Made by a program: the position numbers and the translations under genes. A stretch of 64,000 nt of DNA. Source: an uncultured Oscillospiraceae bacterium (GTDB taxonomy: Bacteria > Bacillota > Clostridia > Oscillospirales > Oscillospiraceae). Below the pieces are notes generated by a model, which saw only the letters and a program-made list of their open reading frames with translations, searched no databases and was not told the DNA's origin. Positions 20,579 to 28,506 of this stretch are shown one piece after another; the first letter of the stretch is position 1; each line of letters starts with the position of its first letter. The DNA is taken from the NCBI GenBank assembly GCA_934613505.1, contig CAKTTB010000003.1, forward strand, positions 62,001 to 126,000. Direction: 5' to 3'.

Positions 20579-21712
20579 TTATTCTGCGGCGATGCGCCAG
20601 CCCTCCGCCCGCTCGCGGATGGAAGTAAAGCGCTTATAAAGCCCGTCCTTCTGCACAAGCTCTGCATGCGTGCCGCGCTCGGCGATCCGGCCGTCGTCCA
20701 CGACAAGGATCTGATCGGCGTTCCGGATGGTCGCCAGCCGGTGCGCGATGGTGATGATGGTCTTGCCGCGTGTCAGCTCGGAAATGGCCTGCTGGATGAG
20801 GTGCTCGTTTTCCGGGTCGACGCTGGCCGTGGCTTCGTCCAGAATGATGATCGGCGCATTTTTTAAGATCGCACGGGCGATCGAAATGCGCTGCTTCTCG
20901 CCGCCCGAGAGCGTGCCGCCGCCCTCGCCGACAACAGTGTCGTAGCCGTCGGGCAGCACCATGATAAATTCGTGGCAGCGGGCCTTTTTGGCCGCTTCGA
21001 TCATCTCCTCCTCGCTGGCATCCGGCCTGCCAAAGAGGATGTTCGCGCGGATGGTGTCGTGGAACAGATACACGTTCTGGAACACCATGGAAATATTGGA
21101 GAGCAGGACGTCACACGTGAACTCCCGCAGATCGTGCCCGCCGACCGTGATGGAGCCGGACTGCGGATCATAGAACCTTGCAAGCATGCTGCAGATCGTC
21201 GTCTTGCCGGAGCCGGACGGGCCGACGATGGCAGTGGAAGTCTGTTCCGGGATGGTAAAGCTGACGTTTTTCAGGACCTGCCGGGAATCATAGCCGAAAT
21301 CAACATTCCGGAACGCAATGTCGTAGTGTGTAAGCGCGATTTCACACCCGGCAGCGTCAATGAACTGCTCGCCGCGCAGCGCATCCAGCTGATCCATCAC
21401 GTCGTCGATGACGCCGAGTGTATGCGCGCTGTCACTGATCGGCTCCAGACTGGCGAAGATGCTGAAGGAGAAGAAGATAAACATCAGCGCCATGGAGAAA
21501 TCCATCTGCCCGCGCACGCACTACCGGATCACACCGGCCGCCGTCGCACTTCCATCCACGAACAGGCACACGAGCCGGTACATGCAGTAAAACGGTGCAA
21601 GCCCCAGCATGACGCTCAGGACGGATAATACGACAGACAGGGCGAGCCGTTTCTTCTCGCCCTCTGCATAGGCAAACAGCGCGCGCATCCAGCTTTTTTT
21701 CTCTGCTTTCAT
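20579..21712 (-). pseudogene. ABC transporter remnant: N-terminal fragment, in-frame amber, then C-terminal ATPase
   Basis: From ATG 21712 the frame encodes 63 residues typical of the start of an ABC exporter (MKAEKKSWMRALFAYAEGEK, then one helix). It then stops at TAG (21521-21523) after GVIR. In the same frame it resumes (CVRGQMDFSMALMF) and encodes a complete nucleotide-binding domain: Walker A GPSGSGKTT, signature LSGGEKQR, Walker B IIILDEATASVDPE, H-loop IAHR. Roughly 200 transmembrane residues are missing. Such loci are usually tetR-ABC-ABC, so one deletion joining the start of the first gene to the end of the second is the simplest reading. The distal part could still be made from GTG 21517 as an ATPase-only product. 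Confidence 0.8.
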
Positions 21713-21796
21713 GCAATGTCCTCTTTTCTTCCTGTAAAAAATCCGAGTTAGCCGCATCTAACTGATACGCATAAAAATGGGCAGGAATAATATCCG

Positions 21797-22414
21797 TCAT
21801 TGCCCCATGAGCTTCCGCCATCCCGCCGTGTAAAACGCAGCCAGTGGCTCCAGATACCGCTGCGCATCCGCGAGCGGCATATCGTGAATGATAATCTCAA
21901 AAAAGGTATTGATCATCCCGGTCAGGAGCATATGTTCCAGCCGGCGGTCAATCTGCGGCACGGGATGGCCGAGCGCCTGCAATGTCTTGCAGTGCTGATC
22001 GATCGCCGCAGCTTCCAGCACAGCCAGCTCGTCGACGATATGGGAATAGGGCGTTCCGTCGGCGCACTCGAGGATCAGATGGAACGCATCCCGGCGCGCG
22101 TCCATATACAAAAGAAGCGCCTGCATGCAGTCTTTCCCGGCGTCGCCCATCCGCAGGACCTGCGTCTGCGGCTGGAGCTGCTCGAATTGCGATACGGCGG
22201 CGCAGTAGGTGCGCAGAACGAAGCGATACGGTTCGTCCACCAGCGCGGCAAACAGTGCTTCCTTGCTGCTGTAGTAGCCATAGAACGCACCGGTCGTGAC
22301 CCCGGCCGATTTCACGATATTGCGCAGGGAAGCGGACTGATAGCCTTTTTCCAGAAATTCCGCTTTCGCGGCTGCGAGGATCTTTTCCAATGTGGACAGC
22401 GGCAGTTCAGTCAT
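21797..22414 (-). CDS. TetR/AcrR-family transcriptional regulator
   Basis: A 205-residue regulator. The N-terminal helix-turn-helix is at about residues 8-52 (ILAAAKAEFLEKGYQSASLR, AGVTTGAFYGYYSSKEALF), followed by a helical ligand domain of unknown specificity. It sits directly upstream of the broken ABC transporter, in the usual tetR-ABC order, so it probably controlled that exporter. The SD is CAGGAGG. Its promoter carries a perfect palindrome that should be its own operator. Confidence 0.92.
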   Translation of the reverse strand: MTELPLSTLEKILAAAKAEFLEKGYQSASLRNIVKSAGVTTGAFYGYYSSKEALFAALVDEPYRFVLRTYCAAVSQFEQLQPQTQVLRMGDAGKDCMQALLLYMDARRDAFHLILECADGTPYSHIVDELAVLEAAAIDQHCKTLQALGHPVPQIDRRLEHMLLTGMINTFFEIIIHDMPLADAQRYLEPLAAFYTAGWRKLMGQ

Positions 22415-22426
22415 GGCGGCCTCCTG

Positions 22427-22454
22427 TATAACGGCGTTATATCACAGCGTTATA
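22427..22454 (-). promoter_or_regulatory. Candidate TetR operator
   Basis: A perfect 15-base palindrome, TATAACG-G-CGTTATA, lies at 22427-22441 just upstream of the tetR SD. The half-site GCGTTATA is repeated directly at 22447-22454, where it touches the -10 box. The placement implies autorepression. Confidence 0.75.
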
Positions 22455-22480
22455 TTCTACCCGCAGCCCGGATCTGTCAA
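22452..22480 (-). promoter_or_regulatory. Promoter of tetR
   Basis: On the minus strand, TTGACA (22475-22480) and GAATAT (22452-22457) are spaced 17 bases apart and overlap the candidate operator. Confidence 0.75.
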
Positions 22481-22582
22481 GCCCCGGGCAAATTTTCGAG
22501 GTATATCGCCCACGACGCAAGCAATTATCCCATGCTGTTCAAGCGGCTTTTGAAAGAAGAAAATCAATAACGACTGCGAAAA

Positions 22583-22612
22583 ACGTCCTTCCGAACCGGA
22601 AGGGCGTTTTTT
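22583..22612 (+). terminator. Intrinsic terminator, plus strand
   Basis: A CCTTCCG/CGGAAGG stem extended by ACG/CGT, followed by six T. No complete plus-strand gene precedes it; the only open frame leading into it ends IAHDASNYPMLFKRLLKEEN at 22570 and may be a remnant. Confidence 0.75.
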
Positions 22613-22613
22613 G

Positions 22614-22651
22614 TATAAAAAAACCGCAAGCCGTTGAAAACAAAGGCTTGC
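22614..22651 (-). terminator. Terminator of tRNA-Arg
   Basis: On the minus strand a GCAAGCC/GGCTTGC stem is followed by a run of T, ten bases after the tRNA 3' end. Confidence 0.8.
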
Positions 22652-22661
22652 AGCAAATTTC

Positions 22662-22738
22662 TGGCGTCCCAGAAGAGATTCGAACTCCCGACCCCACGCT
22701 TAGGAGGCGTGTGCTCTATCCAGCTGAGCTACTGGGAC
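22662..22738 (-). tRNA. tRNA-Arg (anticodon CCT), reads AGG
   Basis: A 77-base cloverleaf with encoded CCA. The acceptor is GTCCCAG/CTGGGAC, the D arm GCTCAGCTGGATAGAGC and the anticodon stem CACGC/GCGTG. The seven-base loop CTCCTAA puts CCT at the anticodon, and the T arm contains GTTCGAATC. It stands alone, upstream of nothing on its strand, with its own terminator. Confidence 0.95.
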
Positions 22739-22838
22739 ATAAAACATGGGTATTTTACAATGCCCGGATTGGTTTGTCAAGCGCAGGCATATTGAACGCT
22801 GCGGGACAATAGACTGTGACAGAGAAGAGGTGAGGTCA

Positions 22839-23801
22839 TTGCTGGAGCAGGTGGTGCAGATCTTGCCGCAGGCGTACCAGCAGGCGCTGCGCGCGTGGGG
22901 CGACGCGCCCATCGAAGAACTGCGGCTCCGGGCGGGACAGGTTCCGTCTGTTGTGATGGACAGGCGGGAGCGCCCGCTTGCCGCGCAGGCGGGCACAGCG
23001 CCGGTCACGCCGGAGATGCTGCAGCGGGTCCTGATGGCGGCGTGCAGGCAGTCGCAGTACGCCGTGCAGGAGCAGCTGCGGGAGGGCTTTCTGACGATCG
23101 CGGGCGGCGTGCGCATCGGCGTATGCGGAAGCGCGGTGGTGCAGGGGGGACGGGTCGCCGGGATCCGGGAGGTCTCATCGCTTGCCATCCGCATCCCGCG
23201 CGAGATCCGCCATCCGCCGCAGCTGCTGCGGCCGTATCTGGACAGCTCCTGCCTGCTTGCCGGCGCGCCGGGCAGCGGCAAGACGACGCTGCTGCGCAGC
23301 TGCATCCGGATCCTGTCCGGATCCGGGCAGCGCGTTGCGGTCGTCGATGAGCGGCTGGAGCTGGCAGGCGCCGCCGGAGGCGTCAGCGCGTTCGACCTTG
23401 GCCCATGTACGGACGTGCTGTCCGGCTGCAAAAAGGCGGAGGGGATGCTGATGCTGCTGCGCGGCATGAATCCGGACTGGATCGCAGTGGACGAGATCAC
23501 GCAGCCGGAGGATCTGGCCGCGATCCGGCAGCTGGCGGGCTGCGGCGTGCATTTGCTTGCGACCATCCACGCGGGCTCCCGCGGGGAACTGGAGCAGAAG
23601 CCGCTCTGCCGGGCCATGTGTGCTGCCGGCGTGTTCCGGCGGCTTCTGATTTTGGACAGGAACAGGACATTTCATGCAGAAAGGATCCGGTATGCTCAAA
23701 ACGATCGGAATGATACTGATTCTTATGGCCTCCGGGACAGTGGGCTTTGGGATGGCGCGGACCGTCCGCCGCCAGCAGGTGCAGACCGTTGTGCTGATTG
23801 A
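22839..23801 (+). CDS. spoIIIAA: Stage III sporulation protein AA
   Basis: The ATPase of the SpoIIIA-SpoIIQ channel that links mother cell and forespore, related to secretion ATPases. Walker A is AGAPGSGKTTLLRS (about residue 147), and MNPDWIAVDEIT and LLATIHAG are the Walker B and His-box regions. The start is probably TTG 22839 (LLEQVVQILPQAYQQAL) after GAGGTGAGG; GTG 22830 is possible. The last 42 or so residues run 110 bases into spoIIIAB in another frame, longer than usual. Confidence 0.93.
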   Translation: MLEQVVQILPQAYQQALRAWGDAPIEELRLRAGQVPSVVMDRRERPLAAQAGTAPVTPEMLQRVLMAACRQSQYAVQEQLREGFLTIAGGVRIGVCGSAVVQGGRVAGIREVSSLAIRIPREIRHPPQLLRPYLDSSCLLAGAPGSGKTTLLRSCIRILSGSGQRVAVVDERLELAGAAGGVSAFDLGPCTDVLSGCKKAEGMLMLLRGMNPDWIAVDEITQPEDLAAIRQLAGCGVHLLATIHAGSRGELEQKPLCRAMCAAGVFRRLLILDRNRTFHAERIRYAQNDRNDTDSYGLRDSGLWDGADRPPPAGADRCAD

Positions 23802-24207
23802 CGCCCTGCTGCGGCTGCGGCACGAGCTGCAGTACAGACTGACGCCGCTGCCGGACGCGTTCGCGGTGCTGGGTGAGATGCCGAACCGTGAGGTGGCGGC
23901 GTTCTTTTCTGCCATGTCCGCCCGCCTGCAGTCCGGACGGACATGCACGGTCGGCTATGCCTGCCGCAGGGCGATGGCGCAGACGGGCGGGCTGCAGCTG
24001 ACGGCAGGGACGCGCAGCGCGCTTTTGGCGCTGTTTGACGCGCTCGGGCGGTATGATCTGGAGGGAAACCTGCAGATGCTGGAGCTGGCGCTGGATCGGC
24101 TGCGCGCAGAGGCAAGGACGATCCAGTCCGGCAGCCGCGCCCGATGCAAAACATATATCAGCCTCGCGGTCTGCACAGGGCTTGCCATTGCGGTGATACT
24201 GGTGTGA
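23692..24207 (+). CDS. spoIIIAB: Stage III sporulation protein AB
   Basis: A 171-residue protein with an N-terminal hydrophobic segment (MLKTIGMILILMASGTVGFG) and a C-terminal helix (ISLAVCTGLAIAVILV), similar in fold to type II secretion GspF-like proteins. It is part of the SpoIIIA complex. ATG 23692 follows AAAGGA by six bases; an in-frame ATG at 23674 is the alternative. Confidence 0.92.
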   Translation: MLKTIGMILILMASGTVGFGMARTVRRQQVQTVVLIDALLRLRHELQYRLTPLPDAFAVLGEMPNREVAAFFSAMSARLQSGRTCTVGYACRRAMAQTGGLQLTAGTRSALLALFDALGRYDLEGNLQMLELALDRLRAEARTIQSGSRARCKTYISLAVCTGLAIAVILV

Positions 24208-24208
24208 T

Positions 24209-24403
24209 ATGGACATTGACTTGATTTTTAAGATCGCGGCGGTCGGGATCATCGTTTCCATTCTCAATCAGGTGCTTGTCCGCTCCGGACGCGAGGAGCA
24301 GGCGACGATGACGTCGCTGGCGGCGCTGGTCGTTGTGCTGATGATCGTGGTGCAGCGGATCGCGGAGCTGTTTGAGATGGTCAAGACGCTGTTTGAATTT
24401 TAA
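24209..24403 (+). CDS. spoIIIAC: Stage III sporulation protein AC
   Basis: A 64-residue protein with two hydrophobic helices (LIFKIAAVGIIVSILNQVLV and LAALVVVLMIVVQRIAELF), of normal length for SpoIIIAC. It ends at the A of the spoIIIAD ATG (TAATG), indicating coupled translation. Confidence 0.92.
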   Translation: MDIDLIFKIAAVGIIVSILNQVLVRSGREEQATMTSLAALVVVLMIVVQRIAELFEMVKTLFEF

Positions 24404-24795
24404 TGGAGACGGCAGGAAAACTGATCGCGGCTGCGCTGCTCTGCTGTATTTTGTGTCTGCTTCTGCAGAAGCAGGCACCGGAGCTGACGCTTGTTCTGTG
24501 TGTCCTCGGCTGTGTCCTGTGCCTTTTGACGACGCTGCCGCTGTTCTCGCAGATTTTGGAGTTTGTCAAACGGCTGGAGGCGCTGACGGGCCTGTCCGGC
24601 GCAGTCTTCTCGCCGCTGCTGAAAACCGCGGCGGTGGGGATCCTCTCCCAGCTGGCCGGCGCTTTGTGCCGGGATGGCGGGCGGCAGGCGCTGGCCGGGA
24701 CGGTCGAGCTGTGCGGCGGGATTTTGTGCCTGTATCTGTCACTGCCGCTTCTGGAGCTTGTGTTGTCGCTTCTGCAGAACATGATCGGAGGGTAG
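24403..24795 (+). CDS. spoIIIAD: Stage III sporulation protein AD
   Basis: A 130-residue polytopic membrane protein with four hydrophobic segments, related to SpoIIIAC. It starts METAGKLIAAALLCCILCLL. It is a membrane component of the feeding-tube channel. Confidence 0.92.
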   Translation: METAGKLIAAALLCCILCLLLQKQAPELTLVLCVLGCVLCLLTTLPLFSQILEFVKRLEALTGLSGAVFSPLLKTAAVGILSQLAGALCRDGGRQALAGTVELCGGILCLYLSLPLLELVLSLLQNMIGG

Positions 24796-24796
24796 C

Positions 24797-25888
24797 ATGC
24801 GCCGCTGGCTGCTGATAATTGTGCTTATCGTGGGTTTGACCGGCTCTGTCTGCGCGGTGGACGTCATGGAGGAGGAGCAGAAGCTTCTGCAGCTGGACAC
24901 ACTGGAAACGGGGCTTCCCGCGTCCGCGCGCGAGGCGATGCAGGACTACAGTCCGTCCCAGACGGCAGACCCGGGGACGGCCCTCCTGAACCTCGTCAAA
25001 TGGGCGTCCGGCTTATCCGTCAGCACGCTGCGTGAGGCACTGCGGACGGCGGCGATGCTGCTTGCCGCGGCGTTGGTCTGCCGACTCGTCCGGCAGACAG
25101 GCGAGGGGAGCTTCCCGGCCGCGTCGATGACCGGCGCGCTTGCCATCACGGCGATCTTTACGACCGGCATGCGGAGCATGATCGGCCTTGCCGACACGAT
25201 GCTTGCGGATATGGAGGCCTACGCCAAGCTTTTGCTGCCGGTCATGTGCAGCGCGGCGGCAGCCGCTGGGGCGGTGACAGGGGCAGGCGCTTTGTATATG
25301 GGGTCCTCGCTGTTTTTCAGTCTGCTCATCAGCCTGGTCCGGACGCTGCTCATTCCGCTGATCTATGCCTTTATCGGGCTGGCTGCGGCGGAATGTGCGC
25401 TGAAGGACGGCAGGCTGTCCGGCCTGCGGCAGCTGACCGGCTGGTGCATCTGCGCGGCTTTGAAGGGCATGATGTACGTGTTTACGGCATATCTGTCTTT
25501 GACGGGACTTTTGTCCGGCAGCAGCGACGAGGCGGCGGTGGAAGCAGCCAAGTCAACGCTTTCGGCGGCCATTCCGGTCGTGGGAGCGATCGTGTCGGAC
25601 GCTTCGGAGGCCGTTCTGCAGAGCGCGCGCCTGCTGCGCACGACGGCGGGGACGTTCGGCATTCTGGCGGTTCTGGCCATGGCGCTGGTCCCGTTTGCAA
25701 AGATCGGCGTCTGCTTTCTGACAATGAAGCTGACGACAGCTGTCGCGGAGCTGACGGCGGAAAAGCAGCATGCAGAGCTGCTGGATGCGCTGACCGGGGC
25801 AATGGGATATCTTCTGGGCATGGTCGGATGCACAGCGTTGATGCTGGTATTCAGCACCTGCTGCTTTATGAAGGTGGTGAACGGATGA
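24797..25888 (+). CDS. spoIIIAE: Stage III sporulation protein AE
   Basis: A 363-residue membrane protein: N-terminal signal-like helix (WLLIIVLIVGLTGSVCAVD), an extracytoplasmic stretch, then about six to eight transmembrane helices, ending MLVFSTCCFMKVVNG. It is the largest membrane subunit of the SpoIIIA complex. It overlaps spoIIIAF by four bases (ATGA). Confidence 0.94.
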   Translation: MRRWLLIIVLIVGLTGSVCAVDVMEEEQKLLQLDTLETGLPASAREAMQDYSPSQTADPGTALLNLVKWASGLSVSTLREALRTAAMLLAAALVCRLVRQTGEGSFPAASMTGALAITAIFTTGMRSMIGLADTMLADMEAYAKLLLPVMCSAAAAAGAVTGAGALYMGSSLFFSLLISLVRTLLIPLIYAFIGLAAAECALKDGRLSGLRQLTGWCICAALKGMMYVFTAYLSLTGLLSGSSDEAAVEAAKSTLSAAIPVVGAIVSDASEAVLQSARLLRTTAGTFGILAVLAMALVPFAKIGVCFLTMKLTTAVAELTAEKQHAELLDALTGAMGYLLGMVGCTALMLVFSTCCFMKVVNG

Positions 25889-26364
25889 TCGCCGCGGTGC
25901 GGGAGTATCTGCTGCGGCTGACGGCGGGCGCGTTTTTTTCGTCGCTGCTGCTGGCCGTCCTGCCGAAAGGCGGAGCGAGAAGAGTGGCGGCGCTCGTGTG
26001 CAGCCTTGTGATGCTGCTGTTGGCCCTGACGCCGGCCGCACAGCTGGATTATGACGCGCTTGCAGCAGCGATCAGCCGTCTGGAACTGGAAAAGGAGGAG
26101 GTCAGAACGGGGATCGAGGTTCAGAATCAGGAGCTTGTGGCGCGGATCATATCCGGCCGGGTCGAGGCATATATATTGGAAAAAGCGGCCGCACTGGGGC
26201 TTGACGTGACAGTGACGGTTGAGATGCAGACGCGTGTGTCGACGCCGTATCCCTGCGGCGTGACGATCTGCGGGGAGGCAAATCCGGCGCAGAGAGAACG
26301 GCTGCAGACGTACATCGAAGAGACGTTTGCTGTGCCGAAGCAGCGGCAGACATGGCAGCCGTGA
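25885..26364 (+). CDS. spoIIIAF: Stage III sporulation protein AF
   Basis: A 159-residue protein with two N-terminal helices (LTAGAFFSSLLLAVLP and VAALVCSLVMLLLALTPAA) and a soluble C-terminal domain (from about 50), as in the SpoIIIAF/AG family that forms rings. ATG 25885 overlaps the spoIIIAE stop. The 3' end overlaps spoIIIAG by 13 bases. Confidence 0.9.
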   Translation: MIAAVREYLLRLTAGAFFSSLLLAVLPKGGARRVAALVCSLVMLLLALTPAAQLDYDALAAAISRLELEKEEVRTGIEVQNQELVARIISGRVEAYILEKAAALGLDVTVTVEMQTRVSTPYPCGVTICGEANPAQRERLQTYIEETFAVPKQRQTWQP

Positions 26365-26888
26365 CGAAGACGCAGCTATCAGAGCTGCAGAAACGGCTGA
26401 GCGCCGGAATATCCAAATTCCGGCTCCCGCTGCTGATCTTTGCGGCGGGGCTTCTTCTCATGCTGCTGCCGACCGGAAAACGCAGCACACAGGCGGTGCA
26501 GACGGCCGCGCAGGCGGCGCAGACGCAGGAGCTGACGCCGTCGCAGGAAGAGATGGAGGCGATCCTTTCCCGAATCGACGGGGTCGGACGCGTGGATCTT
26601 CTTCTGACGTTGCGCACCTCCGGTGCGTCGGTCTATCAGACGGATACGCGCACGGTTACCTCCGGCAGCGGAACGACGGAGGAATGCCAGACGGTCTTTG
26701 GTCAGACAAGCGGGTCCGGTAAGGAGCCGGTCGTGCAGACGACGCTGGCCCCGCAGTATCAGGGCGCGCTCGTTGTGTGCGACGGGGCGGACCGGGCAAG
26801 CGTCCGTCTGGCGGTAGTTCAGGCTGTTACAAGCCTTACGGGGCTTGGGAGCAATCAGATCGCAGTTGTGAAAATGAAAGGGCAATAG
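26352..26888 (+). CDS. spoIIIAG: Stage III sporulation protein AG
   Basis: A 178-residue protein with one helix (about 24-40, LPLLIFAAGLLLMLLP), an Ala/Gln-rich linker and a ring-building domain (about 60-178, ending LTGLGSNQIAVVKMKGQ). SpoIIIAG forms a large ring in the space between mother cell and forespore. A Ser/Gly-rich insert (TVTSGSGTTEECQTVFG) lies in the middle, where the family has an extra beta structure. Confidence 0.9.
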   Translation: MAAVTKTQLSELQKRLSAGISKFRLPLLIFAAGLLLMLLPTGKRSTQAVQTAAQAAQTQELTPSQEEMEAILSRIDGVGRVDLLLTLRTSGASVYQTDTRTVTSGSGTTEECQTVFGQTSGSGKEPVVQTTLAPQYQGALVVCDGADRASVRLAVVQAVTSLTGLGSNQIAVVKMKGQ

Positions 26889-26899
26889 GAGGAATCAGA

Positions 26900-27472
26900 A
26901 TGAAGATCTGGAAAAGAAACGCAATCATTGCATCGGTACTGCTGCTGGTATGCGCCGGCGTGTACCTCAACTGGTCAAAGACGCAAAGTGATGTGCAGGA
27001 TCTGTCGCAGACGCTCTCCGCGGAGCAGGTAATGGGTGAGGATACGCTCCTTGTCAGCGACGGGGACGGCGCGTCCGCCGATGCCGTCGCGGCCTCAGCG
27101 CAGCCGGAGCAGAGTGCGGCGGATTATTTCGCGCAGGTCCGCCTGAGCCGTCAGGAGTCGCGCGACTCGGCTGTGGAGCTGCTTGAGCAGACCATCGCCT
27201 ATGATGAGACCGATGAGATCGGACAGGCGGCCACGCAGACGCTCAACGAGATCGTCGGCACCGCGCTCAGTGAAGCCGAGATCGAGAGCCTTGTCATTGC
27301 CAAGGGCTACGACGACTGTGTGACGTATATCAACGACGGCGTCGTCTGCGTGGCGGTCTCCGCACCGGCGGACGGGCTGGGAGATGCGGATGCGGCGCTC
27401 ATTTCGGATATCGTGACCTCGCAGACGGACTATCCGCTCTCGCAGGTGCGGATCATTGAGGTAAAGCCCTGA
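26900..27472 (+). CDS. spoIIIAH: Stage III sporulation protein AH
   Basis: A 190-residue mother-cell protein whose YscJ-like domain binds forespore SpoIIQ across the double membrane. It has an N-terminal membrane anchor (AIIASVLLLVCAGVYLNW), an acidic linker, and the conserved segment YFAQVRLSRQESRDSAVELL, ending TDYPLSQVRIIEVKP. ATG 26900 follows AGGAGG. It is the last gene of the spoIIIA operon. Confidence 0.94.
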   Translation: MKIWKRNAIIASVLLLVCAGVYLNWSKTQSDVQDLSQTLSAEQVMGEDTLLVSDGDGASADAVAASAQPEQSAADYFAQVRLSRQESRDSAVELLEQTIAYDETDEIGQAATQTLNEIVGTALSEAEIESLVIAKGYDDCVTYINDGVVCVAVSAPADGLGDADAALISDIVTSQTDYPLSQVRIIEVKP

Positions 27473-27498
27473 AAAGCACGCCGATTTTCAGAAAGGGA

Positions 27499-27526
27499 TT
27501 GCAATTTAACAGTTTTGTGGTAGAAT
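27499..27526 (+). promoter_or_regulatory. Promoter for the Asp23 gene
   Basis: TTGCAA (27499-27504) and TAGAAT (27521-27526), spaced 16 bases apart, 57 bases before the start codon. Confidence 0.7.
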
Positions 27527-27582
27527 GTATCCGATATTGAAATCAGATCCTTTCCATGCGATCCTGAAACGGAGGAACCACT

Positions 27583-27969
27583 ATGGCTGAGAAGAACGAA
27601 TACTTTACGCAGAAGCTTGAAAACGGGACGCTGCAGATCTCCGAGGATGTCGTGGCATCTGTGGCCGCGGCTGCTGTGCTTGAAGTGGAGGGCGTCTGCG
27701 GGCTGTCCAGCAGCATCAGCACGGACATTGCCGAGATCCTCGGCATGAAGGCTGTCGCCAGAGGAATCCGCCTGACAAACAACGTGAAAGACGGCACGGT
27801 CAAGATCGAATGTGACGTCGTTGCAAAGTTCGGCCAAAGCGTGTTCTCCCTCGCCAAGACGGTGCAGGACAATGTCAAGACGAGCGTGGAGTCCATCACG
27901 GGGCTGCGCGTGTCTCAGGTCGACGTCAACATCTGCGGCATCGCCATGCCGCGCGAACTGAAAAAATGA
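27583..27969 (+). CDS. Asp23/Gls24 family envelope-stress protein
   Basis: A 128-residue Asp23-family protein (YqhY-like). The core is LQISEDVVASVAAAAVLEVE, then V...G, and the C-terminal part is VQDNVKTSVESITGLRVSQV. In Bacillus, YqhY sits between the accBC genes and nusB and affects lipid metabolism; here accB and accC are absent, but nusB follows. The SD is CGGAGG. Confidence 0.9.
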   Translation: MAEKNEYFTQKLENGTLQISEDVVASVAAAAVLEVEGVCGLSSSISTDIAEILGMKAVARGIRLTNNVKDGTVKIECDVVAKFGQSVFSLAKTVQDNVKTSVESITGLRVSQVDVNICGIAMPRELKK

Positions 27970-27983
27970 TCATCCGGAAAAGC

Positions 27984-28017
27984 AAACCCTTTGCTTGGCG
28001 TAAAGGGTTTCTTTTTT
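27984..28017 (+). terminator. Intrinsic terminator between the Asp23 gene and nusB
   Basis: An AAACCCTTT/AAAGGGTTT stem followed by C and six T, inside the 84-base gap. Partial readthrough would feed nusB. Confidence 0.85.
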
Positions 28018-28053
28018 GGCAATACGGGAAGAAAGAGCAGCAAGGAGAGCTAT

Positions 28054-28506
28054 ATGACCAGATCGAACGCCAGAGAGATCGCCTGCCATCTCGTCTTTGA
28101 GATGAACTTCAATAACGTGACTGCCGGAGAAGCGCTGCAGACGCTCATGGAGGAATCCTATTATCCGACCCTCAAGACCGAGTCGGACGTCTACGCGGAA
28201 AAGCCGGACAGCCGTCAGCTTGCCTACCTGACCGATGTCGTGCAGGGCGTGCAGGCCAGACGCGAGGAGCTGGAGGGCTATATTACGAAATTCTCCGTCG
28301 GCTGGACGCTTGGGCGCATCGCGCGCATGGCGGTCGCCATCATGGAAGTGTGCATGTACGAGGCGCTGTATGTGGACGACGCGCCTGTCAGCGCGGCGAT
28401 CAACGAAGCGGTCGAGCTGACGCGCAAGTATGAGGACGAGGACGTGGTGTCCTTTGTCAACGGCATTCTCGGCGGCTTTGCACGCGAGATGGAGCAGTCA
28501 TGCTGA
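28054..28506 (+). CDS. nusB: Transcription antitermination protein NusB
   Basis: A 150-residue all-helical RNA-binding protein. With NusE (S10) it binds boxA in rRNA leaders. Family signatures are the N-terminal AREIACHLVFEMNF and the C-terminal DDAPVSAAINEAVELTRKYEDEDVVSFVNGILG. The start is ATG 28054 with SD AAGGAG; the open frame extends further upstream but crosses the terminator. Confidence 0.95.
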   Translation: MTRSNAREIACHLVFEMNFNNVTAGEALQTLMEESYYPTLKTESDVYAEKPDSRQLAYLTDVVQGVQARREELEGYITKFSVGWTLGRIARMAVAIMEVCMYEALYVDDAPVSAAINEAVELTRKYEDEDVVSFVNGILGGFAREMEQSC

